From positions 2,046,001-2,110,000 of the forward strand of contig NZ_CP009505.1 of assembly GCF_000970045.1 (NCBI RefSeq): a stretch of 64,000 bases of DNA, read 5' to 3'. Both the position numbers and the translations under genes were made by a program. The notes under the pieces were generated by a model, which searched no databases, had not been told where the DNA came from, and saw only the letters and a list, made by a program, of their open reading frames with translations. Below are positions 45,154 through 54,506 of the stretch, piece after piece (positions within the stretch are counted from its first letter, which is position 1; each line of letters begins with the position of its first letter). The stretch comes from Methanosarcina sp. MTP4 (GTDB lineage Archaea > Halobacteriota > Methanosarcinia > Methanosarcinales > Methanosarcinaceae).

Positions 45154-46074
45154 ATGCAAATTGAGGTCCTTGGAAGCGAATCTTTCGGAGCAAGGTCCCT
45201 TGCCTGTGTGGTCAGGGTGGAAGATCGGGTGATAGTCATCGATCCCGGAGTTGCCCTGGCTCGCATCCGCTTTTCTCTGTTTCCCCATCCCCTGGAGGTT
45301 GCTGCGGCTGCCAGGATAAGGGCCAGAATCCTTTCCGCACTTGCCGGGGCCACGGACGTTGTGATCAGTCATTACCACGGGGACCACATGCCCATGAGAG
45401 CCGAAGACCCCTACCAGCTCCCCGTAGAAGCTCTCCCTCCTCTCGAAGGGGTCAGGTTCTGGTGCAAGGGGCCGGAAAATATTTCACGGCTCTCAGCCCG
45501 GAGGAGAAAAGAACTTTCCACCTTTCTCGGTTTCCCCCTCCCCAATTCGGAAGGGGAAAACTCCGGCTGCATTTCTTTTTCCCGGCCAGTCCCCCACGGT
45601 GCGCAGGGTAAGGGTTTCGGAGAGGTGCTGATGACCTGCATCCGGGAAGGGGATGAGGTCTTTGTCCACTGTTCGGACATCCAGCTCCTGGACAGGGAAG
45701 CAGTCCTCACCGTACTTGCCTGGAAACCCACGACAGTCCTGGCTTCGGGGCCTCCAATCTACCTTTCCCACCGTGTCCCGGAAGCCAAAACGGAAGCTTT
45801 TGAAAATGGGCTCCTACTTGCAGGCAATGTTGATACGCTTATCCTTGACCACCATCTGCTCAGGTCCTTTTCCGGATACAGCTGGTTACAGGAACTGGGT
45901 GAAGCTGCAGGAAACAGGGGTGGAGTGCTCTGTGCTGCGGAATTTATGGGGGAAAAGCCGAATCTGCTGGAAGCCAGGAGAAAAGCCCTCTACAGAGAAC
46001 TGCCCGTGCCCGAGGGCTGGCATGAAGCCTATGCAAGAGGAGAGGTGGGGTTTGAAGAGTACTCCGGATGGTAA
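45154..46074 (+). CDS. UPF0282-type metallo-beta-lactamase fold hydrolase
   Basis: 306 aa from ATG 45154 ('MQIEVLGSESFGARSLACVV'); ATG 45133 is possible and neither has a clear RBS. Metal-binding motif 'SHYHGDHMP' (H-x-H-x-D-H) lies at about 72-80; further ligands are likely in 'FVHCSDIQLLDREA' and 'LILDHHLLRS'. It matches the archaeal UPF0282 group of MBL-fold proteins of about 300 aa. The substrate is unknown. Confidence 0.85.
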   Translation: MQIEVLGSESFGARSLACVVRVEDRVIVIDPGVALARIRFSLFPHPLEVAAAARIRARILSALAGATDVVISHYHGDHMPMRAEDPYQLPVEALPPLEGVRFWCKGPENISRLSARRRKELSTFLGFPLPNSEGENSGCISFSRPVPHGAQGKGFGEVLMTCIREGDEVFVHCSDIQLLDREAVLTVLAWKPTTVLASGPPIYLSHRVPEAKTEAFENGLLLAGNVDTLILDHHLLRSFSGYSWLQELGEAAGNRGGVLCAAEFMGEKPNLLEARRKALYRELPVPEGWHEAYARGEVGFEEYSGW

Positions 46075-46174
46075 AATGAAAGCTCAAGAGCCTTAATCGA
46101 ATAAAAAAGTCACAACAGGTCCTGCAAATACGGGAGCCGAGTAATACGGGAATAGCTCACCTGCAAGTCCTTTT

Positions 46175-46232
46175 AGATTGGTTCCCTGTTAGATTGGTTC
46201 CCTGTTAGATTGGTTCCCTGTTAGATTGGTTC
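46175..46232. repeat. 16-bp tandem repeat
   Basis: AGATTGGTTCCCTGTT three times plus a partial copy, between the convergent MBL and regulator genes. Confidence 0.9.
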
Positions 46233-46257
46233 AGGCTCAGGCAGCTTCCTGTTCCGA

Positions 46258-47058
46258 TTATCCTTCAGAGTTTTCGAGCTTTTCTATTCGGGTTGCCAGT
46301 TTCTGAAAGTGGTCAATATATTCATCTCCCCATACGCGGGCAGCGGGCTCGAAACTCATCATGTATTTCCGGTCAAAAACCGCTGATTTGGGGAAGAGAG
46401 CCATTGCCATGAAATTGTCTGCTACCATGAGTGAGGGGACTTTATCATTTTTCTTAAAGGTAAAAAGCTCGGCATTTTCAAGGCTAAGTAATTCTTCCGT
46501 TTCCGCCCTGTAATCTTCAACCCACCTTCTCAGGATCGGTTCGGGAATGAGGAGAGAAACTCTGATACCTTTCCGAGCCAGGTCAAGGTAATGAGAAGGA
46601 AAGAGGGGATGGAAGTAAGAAAGCAGCGCTCTTACCCTTTTAGCCTTTTTCATGTTTTCTACTAATAGGGGTATCAACTCAAACATGCGGTCAATATCGG
46701 GCTCAGTCGTGGTGCATTTCCCAAGTTCATTGATCCTGCGCAGGAGCTCCGGGGGAATTGTGACCATATCCCTGTTAGCCCAGTAGTCCACATTTTCTTC
46801 CAGCAGGTCAAGGGTGTCCAGCAGAGGTTTCATTTTTTCCACAACGACACTTCCGATATCGGTAAGTACGTAGAGGTCTTCTTCCTGGGTAACCAGGTGC
46901 TGTTCCTTGAGCTTCTTTAGCTGGGGCTGGACCGAAGTGGCATTGGCTTTGAGGATTTCCCTTATCGTTTCGATGTTTTTTGGGCCTTCCATTAAAAGAA
47001 GGAGTATATTCTTTCGTTTCTCGGAAAGGAAGAGCAGATCGACCAGTGGGTTTACCAT
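46258..47058 (-). CDS. Msr-type winged-helix regulator with FilR1 (DUF1724) domain
   Basis: 266 aa from ATG 47058 ('MVNPLVDLLFLSEKRKNILL'), the start that fits relatives; the frame is open to 47133. The winged helix lies at about 8-80 ('IREILKANATSVQPQLKKLK'). The FilR1 domain (about 120-255) has 'VADNFMAMALFPKSAVFDRK' and 'AARVWGDEYIDHFQKL'. No methyltransferase gene is adjacent. Its target is unknown; the gap with the gene at 47433 is a shared divergent promoter region. Confidence 0.82.
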   Translation of the reverse strand: MVNPLVDLLFLSEKRKNILLLLMEGPKNIETIREILKANATSVQPQLKKLKEQHLVTQEEDLYVLTDIGSVVVEKMKPLLDTLDLLEENVDYWANRDMVTIPPELLRRINELGKCTTTEPDIDRMFELIPLLVENMKKAKRVRALLSYFHPLFPSHYLDLARKGIRVSLLIPEPILRRWVEDYRAETEELLSLENAELFTFKKNDKVPSLMVADNFMAMALFPKSAVFDRKYMMSFEPAARVWGDEYIDHFQKLATRIEKLENSEG

Positions 47059-47133
47059 AAGCATGCACCGTGGGAAAGGGTTACGGGATATTTTTGTGGG
47101 CGGCAGTTGTAGTGCGTGACAGTTTATATTCAT

Positions 47134-47432
47134 TAATCGGGTGTTGATGGTTAAATGCGTGTTGCTTACTAATGCACATTAACCGGCGCACATTAATAAA
47201 TGAACATTAACCGATGCATATTAACTAAGTGCATAACAATTAATAGTTGAGCATATATAACAAGATACAGATCAATTATTAATATATTTATTTTCCTATT
47301 ATATATGTTGTGTGTTTATGATTTTCGAGTAGCTTTGCACAGTTTTTCCTCCCGGAAAATCTTTATTCAGGAACTCTATTTCAAAATGCATATATTTAGA
47401 CCATATGTTATATATTATACAGAATAAATATT
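47134..47432. promoter_or_regulatory. Divergent promoter region rich in TTAATxxx-GCACATTAA repeats
   Basis: Between 47150 and 47235 the motif (T/G)GCACATTAA or TGCATATTAAC recurs about five times, spaced 15-20 bp, an unusual array that could bind the regulator. AT-rich TATA candidates lie at 47280-47305 and 47405-47425. Confidence 0.45.
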
Positions 47433-48383
47433 GTGCATGTTTGGGGAGGGTCTGCCTTAGTTTCCACTCGTTTACCCGTTTCTCTGGTCTCAGGGGAAAT
47501 TGAAAATCCGCAGAGACCCACCGAGGAAGAGAAGGAACTTTTCCTTGCGATTGCCGAGCGCCTTATAAAAGCTTCGGAAAAAGAAATACTTCCCCATTCC
47601 ATACACGATGTAGTTAAAAGTCTCTCAACGGAACCTTTCAGGAAAGAAATAAACTGCACTGTTTTTCAGGAAAGTCAGGTGGAAAAAGTCAGGATCCGGA
47701 TAAGGACCCTGTTGATCAGCTGGGATGAGAGCCAGTCAGGTAAATTGGAAGAGGGAAGCTTTGGAGCCTATTCGTGGAACGAATGTGGGATTGGGATAAA
47801 GAAGGGAATTAAAACGCTGAAATTTACAAACTACCTAATGCTCAACCCCGAGGAACTGAGAGAAAAAGAAAGAGACGATTTCGGAAAAATAGAAAACGAA
47901 GGCCTGCTCTACCATGAACTGCTGCACGGTCAGCTCCTGATTGATGCCATGCAGGAAAACCTCTCCTGGCAGGAAAAAGTTTGCAGGCACGATTTTGATT
48001 TTACCCCCGTGGACCTGGAGCACAGGGTCATCTATGACTTTCAATCGGATTTCATGAAAAAATCAGCCGTTGAAAAGGGATACCAGCTCACGATAAAAAG
48101 GATAAAAACAAAATCCGAATACGGAAGCGAATTCGAATTTGTTCTGGGAGATGTCTCGGAATTTATTGGCAAAGGGGACATTACCCTGATGTACTACGTC
48201 CCCCCGGGCTGCGGTATAAGCAACATGGAGTTTGAGGTCCCCAGGGACGCCGCGAGAAACATAAAGACCAGAGGCCCCATAAAAATAAAAGGAAAAATCA
48301 CCCCTAAAACCAGGCAGGGAAAATGCTACTACTGGGTCCTCCATTCAGGAGGGCATAAAAAGAGCAGTCTTTCCGGGCCCTGA
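47433..48383 (+). CDS. Putative zinc metallopeptidase-like protein (HExxH)
   Basis: 316 aa from a GTG; no convincing RBS, so the N-terminus is uncertain. The feature is 'EGLLYHELLHGQLLIDAMQE' near residue 155-174, an H-E-x-x-H metal site. A third ligand might be in 'CRHDFDFTPVDLEHR'. The rest is not recognised; the last 100 residues look like an all-beta domain ('MYYVPPGCGISNMEFEVPRD'). No signal peptide. It is divergent from the Msr-type regulator. The peptidase call rests on the motif only. Confidence 0.6.
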   Translation: MHVWGGSALVSTRLPVSLVSGEIENPQRPTEEEKELFLAIAERLIKASEKEILPHSIHDVVKSLSTEPFRKEINCTVFQESQVEKVRIRIRTLLISWDESQSGKLEEGSFGAYSWNECGIGIKKGIKTLKFTNYLMLNPEELREKERDDFGKIENEGLLYHELLHGQLLIDAMQENLSWQEKVCRHDFDFTPVDLEHRVIYDFQSDFMKKSAVEKGYQLTIKRIKTKSEYGSEFEFVLGDVSEFIGKGDITLMYYVPPGCGISNMEFEVPRDAARNIKTRGPIKIKGKITPKTRQGKCYYWVLHSGGHKKSSLSGP

Positions 48384-48839
48384 ACACTTCCGGAACCTCA
48401 CCCTAATAAACTTTATTATTCCCAAATACAGGTTCTGCAGGATACGGTTTTAGAATACAGGATTCGGAACCGTATCCCACAAAACCCCGGGTTTGCAGCT
48501 ATTTCCGGATTAGATCATGCCGGTTTTCCTTTCAGTTCCCCAGCAATTCCTGTTTCCGGTTTACACTTTCGTCAGTTATTCGGAGTATGGGATTTCCATA
48601 CTCATACCTACTCCTCCCCCCAAAGGGAAATATGGAGCAAATGCCGACACAATTAAAATTATGTCTGTAAGTTACTCATGTATATTCTCACGCATAAATA
48701 GTTAATTGTTAAGGAAGTGCCAAACCTTATTAGCAGTATTAACAATTGCTATTATTTCACACTGAATGCACACTTTCCAGGATGAAATGAACTCCGGGAC
48801 TTGGCATTAAACAAGCATTAAGGGATCAGAAACCAATAC
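48384..48839. other. Non-coding spacer
   Basis: 456 bp. Repeated ACAGGTTCTGCAGGATACGG/ATACAGGATTCGG (48428-48475) and AT-rich sequence with TATTAACAATTGCTATTATT near 48740. A 62-codon frame (48517-48705) has no supporting signals. Presumably it holds the promoter of the photolyase-related gene. Confidence 0.4.
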
Positions 48840-48899
48840 ATGGGTTTGGAGAGATGGTTTTGCAGGTACATGGGTTTGGAGAGATGGTTTTGCAGGTAC
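48840..48899 (+). repeat. Two identical 30-bp repeats at the 5' end of the photolyase-related frame
   Basis: ATGGGTTTGGAGAGATGGTT plus ten bases is repeated exactly at 48840 and 48870, and a third diverged copy begins at 48900. Each copy provides an in-frame ATG. Confidence 0.95.
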
Positions 48900-48917
48900 A
48901 TGGGTTTGGGGAAAGGT

Positions 48918-50648
48918 ATGGCTTTTGAAAGATGCGAGGGGATGAATGGGGAGGAAACTTTTACGGGACAGGAAAAAGGAGTACACAGCTACGACAGGCT
49001 TGCCCTGATACCGGGAAACTGCCTTTTCCCGTCCACGGATCGGCTGAAGCCTGACGAAAAAACCCTTTTCTTCATGGCCGAAGATCCGGGACTCTGTACA
49101 CGCTACACTTTTCACAAACATAAACTGGTTTTCGTACTTTCGGCAATGCGTTCATACCGTGACTGGCTGGCCGAAAAATATGATGTGCTTTACTATCCGC
49201 TTCCCGGAAAAAAAGAGTCCGATTCCGGTGAAAACTTCAAAGAGTTGGAAAACCCGGTCACTTCGGAAAACTTTATCCCCTCAGCAAACTCGGGCAAACC
49301 CGGTTCCCTGCAAAAAACCAAAAACCTGACTTACGAGACAAAACTGAGGAATGTCCTGGAAAAGTACGGGATTGGAAAGATCGTTACCTATACGCTCGAA
49401 GACTCCTTTTTCAGGGAAAGCATCCTTGATTTCTGTGCCCGGAACGGGGTTGAGCTTGAAACGGTGGACTCTCCCGGTTTCCTAACCCCTGTGGAGACTT
49501 TCAGGGCTTATAAAGGGAAGAGGAAAAAGCTCCGCTTTAACGACTTTTACATCTGGCAGAGAAAACGCCTTGGAGTCCTGCTGACAGAAGACGGGCTTCC
49601 TGTTGGCGGCAAATGGAACCTTGACCGGGAAAACCGAAAACCTCTTCCCCGGAGACTGGAAGTCCCGAAACTTCAGGCTGCCCCTCAAACCGGGAATACG
49701 GAAGAAGTAATAGCCCTTGTAGACACCCTCTTTCCGGACCACCCCGGGAGGACTGAGAATTTTTACCTGCCCACGACAAGAAAAGCAGCCCTTGCCTGGC
49801 TGGACACCTTTCTCAAAGAGCGTTTCAGGTATTTTGGGCCTTACGAGGACGCCCTTGCAGAAGGGGAACCTTTCCTTTTTCATTCCGTACTTTCGCCCCT
49901 ACTTAACTTCGGGCTCCTGACCCCCGGAGAGGTGGTTGAAAAGGCTATCGAAACTTACGAAAGGAGCACAGAAGCAGATGAAATATTCAGAAAGGTTGGG
50001 AAAGAAGATGATGAGGAGAGACTAAAAGAAAGTGAAAAAGAATATTTTCCGTTTTCAAGCCTGGAAGGTTTTGTGCGCCAGGTGATTGGCTGGAGGGAGT
50101 TCATGCGGGGGATGTACCACTGCTCGGAGATTGAGGGAAATTTCTTCGGGCACGAAAGGAAACTGGAAGGGCGCTGGTACCGGGGGGACCTGGGCATCGA
50201 GCCAGTAGACCGGGCCATCCGGCAGGTCCTGGAATACGGGTATGCCCACCACATCCAGCGGCTGATGGTGCTCGGGAACTTCATGCTGCTCTGTGAAATC
50301 CACCCTGCCGAAGTCTACCGCTGGTTCATGGAACTCTTCGTGGACTCCGCGGACTGGGTGATGGTCCCGAACGTCTACGGCATGAGCCAGTTTGCGGACG
50401 GCGGGAGCTTTGCCACGAAACCTTACATCTCGGGCTCAAACTACCTCCTTAAGATGGGGGATTATGAAAAAGGGGAGTGGTGCGAGGTCTGGGATGCCCT
50501 TTTCTGGAGCTTTATCGATAAAAACCGGGAGTTTTTCCTTAAAAACTACAGGACAGCCGTGCTGGTCGGGACCTGGGATAAAATGTCAGGGGAAAAGAGA
50601 AAAAAACTCCTGCAGGTAGCTGCACGGTTCCTGGATAAAACAGGTTAA
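48918..50648 (+). CDS. Deoxyribodipyrimidine photolyase-related protein (COG3046)
   Basis: 576 aa from ATG 48918 (GGGG six bases before); longer in-frame starts at 48840 and 48870 lie inside the 30-bp repeat. N-terminal alpha/beta domain: 'LALIPGNCLFPSTDRLK', 'TFHKHKLVFVLSAMRSYRDW'. C-terminal FAD-binding helical domain: 'VRQVIGWREFMRGMYH', 'RQVLEYGYAHHIQRLMVLGN', 'YGMSQFADGGSFATKPYISG'. This is the DPRP/FeS-type cryptochrome-photolyase group. Some members repair (6-4) lesions using a 4Fe-4S cluster; Cys are seen in 'YHCSEIEG', 'LLCEIHP' and 'EWCEVWD', but I cannot confirm a complete cluster set. An acidic insertion lies around residue 370-405. It is longer than the usual about 510 aa. Confidence 0.85.
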   Translation: MAFERCEGMNGEETFTGQEKGVHSYDRLALIPGNCLFPSTDRLKPDEKTLFFMAEDPGLCTRYTFHKHKLVFVLSAMRSYRDWLAEKYDVLYYPLPGKKESDSGENFKELENPVTSENFIPSANSGKPGSLQKTKNLTYETKLRNVLEKYGIGKIVTYTLEDSFFRESILDFCARNGVELETVDSPGFLTPVETFRAYKGKRKKLRFNDFYIWQRKRLGVLLTEDGLPVGGKWNLDRENRKPLPRRLEVPKLQAAPQTGNTEEVIALVDTLFPDHPGRTENFYLPTTRKAALAWLDTFLKERFRYFGPYEDALAEGEPFLFHSVLSPLLNFGLLTPGEVVEKAIETYERSTEADEIFRKVGKEDDEERLKESEKEYFPFSSLEGFVRQVIGWREFMRGMYHCSEIEGNFFGHERKLEGRWYRGDLGIEPVDRAIRQVLEYGYAHHIQRLMVLGNFMLLCEIHPAEVYRWFMELFVDSADWVMVPNVYGMSQFADGGSFATKPYISGSNYLLKMGDYEKGEWCEVWDALFWSFIDKNREFFLKNYRTAVLVGTWDKMSGEKRKKLLQVAARFLDKTG

Positions 50649-50721
50649 AATCCGTTTAAAAATCAGGTACCTGCCAGGTTCTTTCAGGCTTCTCCGGACT
50701 TTCGGAACCTTAAGGTTTTTT

Positions 50722-51597
50722 TCAGGCTTTTTCGTATTTTTCCGTGACGTCCTCAATTATGCCCTGGAAATGGGTTGCGGCTCCTTCTTCATCCCTCTGG
50801 ATAAAAGTCGTTTCTTCCACCCAGCGCACTTCCCCGGACTTTGTAAGGATGCGGTATTCACGGTTGAACATTTTTCCGCCTTCCTTGCAGTTCTCGTCGA
50901 GTTCGAGTTCCACCTGGAGCAGGTCATCAGGGTGGACGATCTTTCCGTAGAGGACCCTGCCGGAGATGAAGTCTTCGGGGGAATACCCAAACTGCCGGAC
51001 GTTTTCGGACACGTAGAGCGTTGGCCAGTACTTATCGGCTTTCCACAGGAATACGACCATAGGGCTGTTGTTAATCACGGTCTCCAGGGCTTTTTCCCGG
51101 TCTAGCAAGGCTTTTTGTTTTTCCATGAGGGCTTTCTGGCTTTCCAGGGCATCCCTCAGGGCCCTTTCTTTTTCAATTTCTTCGGTAATGTCCCGGACTA
51201 TTCCCTGAAAGTGGGTTACTTCCCCCAGGTCATCACGCTGTATAAAGGTTTTTTCTTCTACCCAGCGCACTTTTCCCTTACCGGTGAGCACCCTGTAGCG
51301 CTGGACAAAAATATCTTTTCCCAGTGCACAGCACCTGTTGAGCCCCGATCGGACCTTCTCCAGGTCCTCGGAATGCACGATGTTGCCATATACGATCCTG
51401 CCGGTAAGGAAATCTTCTGCGCTGTACCCCAGCAGGCTGACGTTTTCAGAGACATATTCCGCAGGCCAGTTTTCTTCCGCGGTCCACAGGAAAACCATCA
51501 CAGGGCTGTTGTTGATCACGGTTTCCAGGACTTTTTGCCTATCCAGTGCCTCATCCAGAGCCTCTTCATCACTTTCAGCTAAATGATTGAATCCCAT
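50722..51597 (-). CDS. Protein of two PAS/PAC domains without output domain
   Basis: 291 aa from ATG 51597 (GAGGAG upstream). It has two PAS units (about 20-140 and 165-290) with the same pattern: 'VINNSPVMVFLW', 'VSENVSLLGYSAEDFL', 'RYRVLTGKGKVRWVEEKTFI' and 'VINNSPMVVFLW', 'VSENVRQFGYSPEDFI', 'EYRILTKSGEVRWVEETTFI'. A helical linker joins them. There is no kinase, receiver or DNA-binding domain. The PAS unit is closely similar to that of the histidine kinase at 56837. It may act as a PAS-only partner that docks to such kinases, or as a truncated sensor. Confidence 0.85.
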   Translation of the reverse strand: MGFNHLAESDEEALDEALDRQKVLETVINNSPVMVFLWTAEENWPAEYVSENVSLLGYSAEDFLTGRIVYGNIVHSEDLEKVRSGLNRCCALGKDIFVQRYRVLTGKGKVRWVEEKTFIQRDDLGEVTHFQGIVRDITEEIEKERALRDALESQKALMEKQKALLDREKALETVINNSPMVVFLWKADKYWPTLYVSENVRQFGYSPEDFISGRVLYGKIVHPDDLLQVELELDENCKEGGKMFNREYRILTKSGEVRWVEETTFIQRDEEGAATHFQGIIEDVTEKYEKA

Positions 51598-51645
51598 TGT
51601 AACTCCTCTCACTCTCAAGAACCCTTTTTTGGTAGTTCCGGGCAA

Positions 51646-51852
51646 TTTGCCCGTGAAACTCCCAGGTAAATATAATATATTCTGAATATAAGATATGTTT
51701 TGATATCTTATAAATTGCTGTCCTTATGCACGGAGCCCGGAGAATGATAGTTTCAAGGGATGTAATTTGAATAGGAAAAAAGAGTCAGGTGATGCTCAAA
51801 GGGAAGAGTGGAAAGGAAGAGTGGAAAGGAAGAGTGGAAAGGAAGAGTGGAA
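51646..51852. repeat. Spacer with GGAAGAGTGGAAA repeat
   Basis: Between about 51803 and 51850, (GGAAGAGTGGAAA) is repeated about four times and runs into the RBS of the DUF2769 gene. The distal part holds the promoter of the PAS gene (AT-rich at 51665-51710). Confidence 0.7.
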
Positions 51853-52137
51853 ATGGGAAGTGAAAGGAAAAAACGGATCTTGGAAAAAGACCCTGGAAAA
51901 GGACCTGAAAACTACGGCAAGTATTTCGGGGTTTGTTTTTCCTATCACAACTCAAAGGCCTGCATCTGCGGCAGCTGCCCTTCGTACCCGGGAAGCGGAA
52001 ATATGTTCTGTGCAAGGGGAAAAAGCAGGCTAACAGATGACATGCTCCCTGAAAAGAAGGACGATTGCCTGTGCCGGGACTGTGAGCTTTACAGGAAGTT
52101 CCGCTTTGAAGGCCAGTATTTCTGCATGGGGGAATGA
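51853..52137 (+). CDS. DUF2769-type cysteine-rich small protein
   Basis: 94 aa from ATG 51853 (repeat-derived GGAAGAG upstream). Eight Cys in a fixed pattern: 'YFGVCFSYHNSKACICGSCP', 'MFCARGKS', 'DDCLCRDCELYRKF' and 'YFCMGE'. This matches the DUF2769 (PF10967) family of archaeal and clostridial proteins. Metal or Fe-S binding is likely; the function is unknown. Confidence 0.8.
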   Translation: MGSERKKRILEKDPGKGPENYGKYFGVCFSYHNSKACICGSCPSYPGSGNMFCARGKSRLTDDMLPEKKDDCLCRDCELYRKFRFEGQYFCMGE

Positions 52138-52879
52138 GGTGGATTTCGGTGCTTCAGCCCTGCAATCAGGCACCAATGTATGTTTTTTCAGAAGGACACT
52201 TTACCTTACGGATCATGCTTTTTACCGTCCCATTTTTCGTGCAACAAAAAAGTTATTTTAAAAGCCTTAAGGCGGACAGCACAGCCCTGTGCACCTGAGA
52301 ATACGATTTTTTTCCTTATCTACTGTCCGTACTTGAGGCTTTCTTGCGGTTTTGTTTTCTCTGGCAGGCCGGACTCACGAGCCTTACTAACTTCCGGAAT
52401 CCTGCCTGCTTTGAGTGATGAGCCCCAACTCATACTCAACACCTGCGGGTCTCTACTGTAGTTCACCCCTGTATTATATTACCTGGCTAGCTTTCTATTC
52501 AGCTCACCAGCCAATTATATATTTATACATATATATAGCCTGAATTGTCCTGGTTTTTCAAAAGCTCTGTGCCTTTACAACAAGTATGAGCAATTTCCTC
52601 TGACCCGGAATTTTTTATTCCTTTTAGAATTTTTAAGCGACTGCAAATTTTTCAGTAAATTTTTCATGAAGACGCCTACGATCGAAGGTTCTCCTGCAAT
52701 TCTACAAATTTTAATTAAGTAAGAATATAATCTAGATAAAGTGAAGTGAAGTGAAATGATATGAAAGAATGAATGGAAACATAACAGATAAAATATAAAA
52801 AATAAAAGCCCGGAGATTGCAGCTATGCTTCCAACTGCAGGAATCTTCGGGCATTTTCCCATGTATTGTTTTTCCAGGC
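52138..52879. other. Non-coding region; terminator at one end
   Basis: 742 bp. It contains ATATATTTATACATATATATAG (52517-52538), TATA-like sequences with no gene behind, and a GAAGTGAAGTGAAATGA repeat (52743-52770). Frames at 52180-52461 and 52575-53006 have no start signals and no homology. It ends in the hairpin listed separately. Confidence 0.45.
52809..52853 (-). terminator. Stem-loop behind the permease gene
   Basis: GCCCGGAGATTGCAG pairs imperfectly with CTGCAGGAATCTTCGGGC across a short loop. On the minus strand it lies about 30 bases after the stop of the permease gene and is followed by T-rich sequence, as a terminator would be. Confidence 0.55.
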
Positions 52880-54325
52880 TTACATTATGGATTCGCTCGG
52901 CACTGCTGCTTCCTTCATCGCAGGCTCTGCAGTCTCGTTCTGGGAGTACAGCCAGAGCGGTACATAGAGGGCCAGCACCACGAACCCAACTATTGTGGAA
53001 GTCCATCCCACTTCAAGGCTGTTCAGGAAGATCACACCGATCAGGCAGAGCGGTAGGTTGAATATCCCGAAGGCGAAGGCGATATACTGCCAGCCTTTGG
53101 GGGCCTTGAAGGGCCTTTCGAGGCTTGAGAATTCCGGGTTCAGTTTTGCCTTCACATAGGCAAAGAGACTGATTCCGTTTGCGAAGACATAGCCGATAGA
53201 GGATGCTGCAAGGATGGCTGAGGGGGTCCCCAGGGTAATGAGACCAAGGTTGAAGACCGCGATCACGATCATGGCATTGACCGGGGTCCCGTGGCTGTTC
53301 ATTTTACCAAAGAACTTCGGCAGGTTTCCTTCTTCGGACAGGGAGTACATTGCCCTTGAAGCTCCGAGGAAGGCGGTCTGGATGATCAGGACCATTGCTG
53401 CAATTAGCATGAGGATGGCAATGGCACCTCCTATGGGTCCGAGGGTCATCTGGGCAACCGGGAGCATCGGGGAGAAGGGCTCGGCCAGGATGCCTTCAAT
53501 CCCAAGGGTCCCCGTACATGCTGCCTGGACCAGGATGAAGGTCACAAGACAGATCCCCCCGCAGATGAAGAGGGCTTTTGGGACATCGGACTTCGGTTCC
53601 TTGTACTCGGGCCCATAGATTGCTGCGGTTTCCCAGGCACAGGCACTCCACTGGGCCATTGCAAAGAGCCCGAGCAGGATCAGGACGTGCTCAAGGTCCC
53701 AGGACCATTCGGGAGGCAGCCAGGCGCCTGTGATATTACTCATTTCAAAGTGCCCGGTTACAAAGGGGGCAAGAGTGATTACGATAAGAGGGGCAAGGGC
53801 AAGTACGGCGAGGATATACCCGAGCGTTGCTCCGCCGGAAAGCCCGCGATAATTAACAACAATAAGGAAGAGGAATACAACTGCCCCGGATGCGATGTAG
53901 AGCGCCAGGTCAGGCACCCCGGCAAAGGCAGGGACAAGGCCTTTGAGGTAGCTTCCGATCAGGATTGCAAAGATCGCCAGCACCGGGTTCCAGGCAAACC
54001 AGTAACTCCAGGCGCTGAAACCTCCAAGGAGCTTGCTTTTGTCATACCTCGTGTTCTTATCTTTTGTCTTGAATACGCTCTGGGCATACCCGGGCAACCC
54101 TGAGGCTTTCGGGAACATGGTAGCAAGTTCTCCGTAAGCAAAGTTCTGCATGAAACCCTGGAATACGGAAAGAGCCCATATAATAATTGCAAAAGCCCAG
54201 ACATAACTTGCAAAATAGCCGATGGATGGCAGGATCAGCACAGGGACCCCAAGAGCAATTGCAAGCCCTTGCTTCCAGTCTATTGTTCTTTGAAGCCCTC
54301 CGGCTTCGCTGCTTTCTTCAGTCAT
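52880..54325 (-). CDS. APC-family permease, probable methylamine permease
   Basis: 481 aa from ATG 54325 (GGAG upstream; the frame extends to a GTG at 54343). Twelve TM helices of the amino acid-polyamine-organocation family. 'ALGVPVLILPSIGYFASYVW' is TM1, 'FAYGELATMFPKASGLPGYA' the conserved TM2-3 region, and 'SRAMYSLSEEGNLPKFFGKM' a family loop. Methanosarcina permeases of this family lie in methylamine operons (mtmP/mttP). Here it follows the corrinoid protein gene after 181 bp on the same strand, so uptake of a methylamine is the likely role; which one is not certain. Confidence 0.82.
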   Translation of the reverse strand: MTEESSEAGGLQRTIDWKQGLAIALGVPVLILPSIGYFASYVWAFAIIIWALSVFQGFMQNFAYGELATMFPKASGLPGYAQSVFKTKDKNTRYDKSKLLGGFSAWSYWFAWNPVLAIFAILIGSYLKGLVPAFAGVPDLALYIASGAVVFLFLIVVNYRGLSGGATLGYILAVLALAPLIVITLAPFVTGHFEMSNITGAWLPPEWSWDLEHVLILLGLFAMAQWSACAWETAAIYGPEYKEPKSDVPKALFICGGICLVTFILVQAACTGTLGIEGILAEPFSPMLPVAQMTLGPIGGAIAILMLIAAMVLIIQTAFLGASRAMYSLSEEGNLPKFFGKMNSHGTPVNAMIVIAVFNLGLITLGTPSAILAASSIGYVFANGISLFAYVKAKLNPEFSSLERPFKAPKGWQYIAFAFGIFNLPLCLIGVIFLNSLEVGWTSTIVGFVVLALYVPLWLYSQNETAEPAMKEAAVPSESIM

Positions 54326-54506
54326 ACTCTGCACACACTCCACATTTTTTTGGATTGAACGATGATTAGCTCCACTCTTGACAGCAATAAACAGGTTCCG
54401 TAATTTTAGAGGAGAAAACAGGATGTCCTGTCCGGAAAGAGGCCAGGATTCTTTCCAGGGAAAAGGCCTCCCGAAAAAAAGCTATCTTTATCCTCCGGGA
54501 TCTGGA

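Noticed and set aside
47433-48383. Confident peptidase annotation
   Set aside because: Only the HExxH motif supports it; no family recognised and the start is uncertain, so it is kept as putative.
52180-52461. 93-codon open frame in the 52-kb gap
   Set aside because: No RBS and no homology; surrounding sequence is AT-rich spacer.
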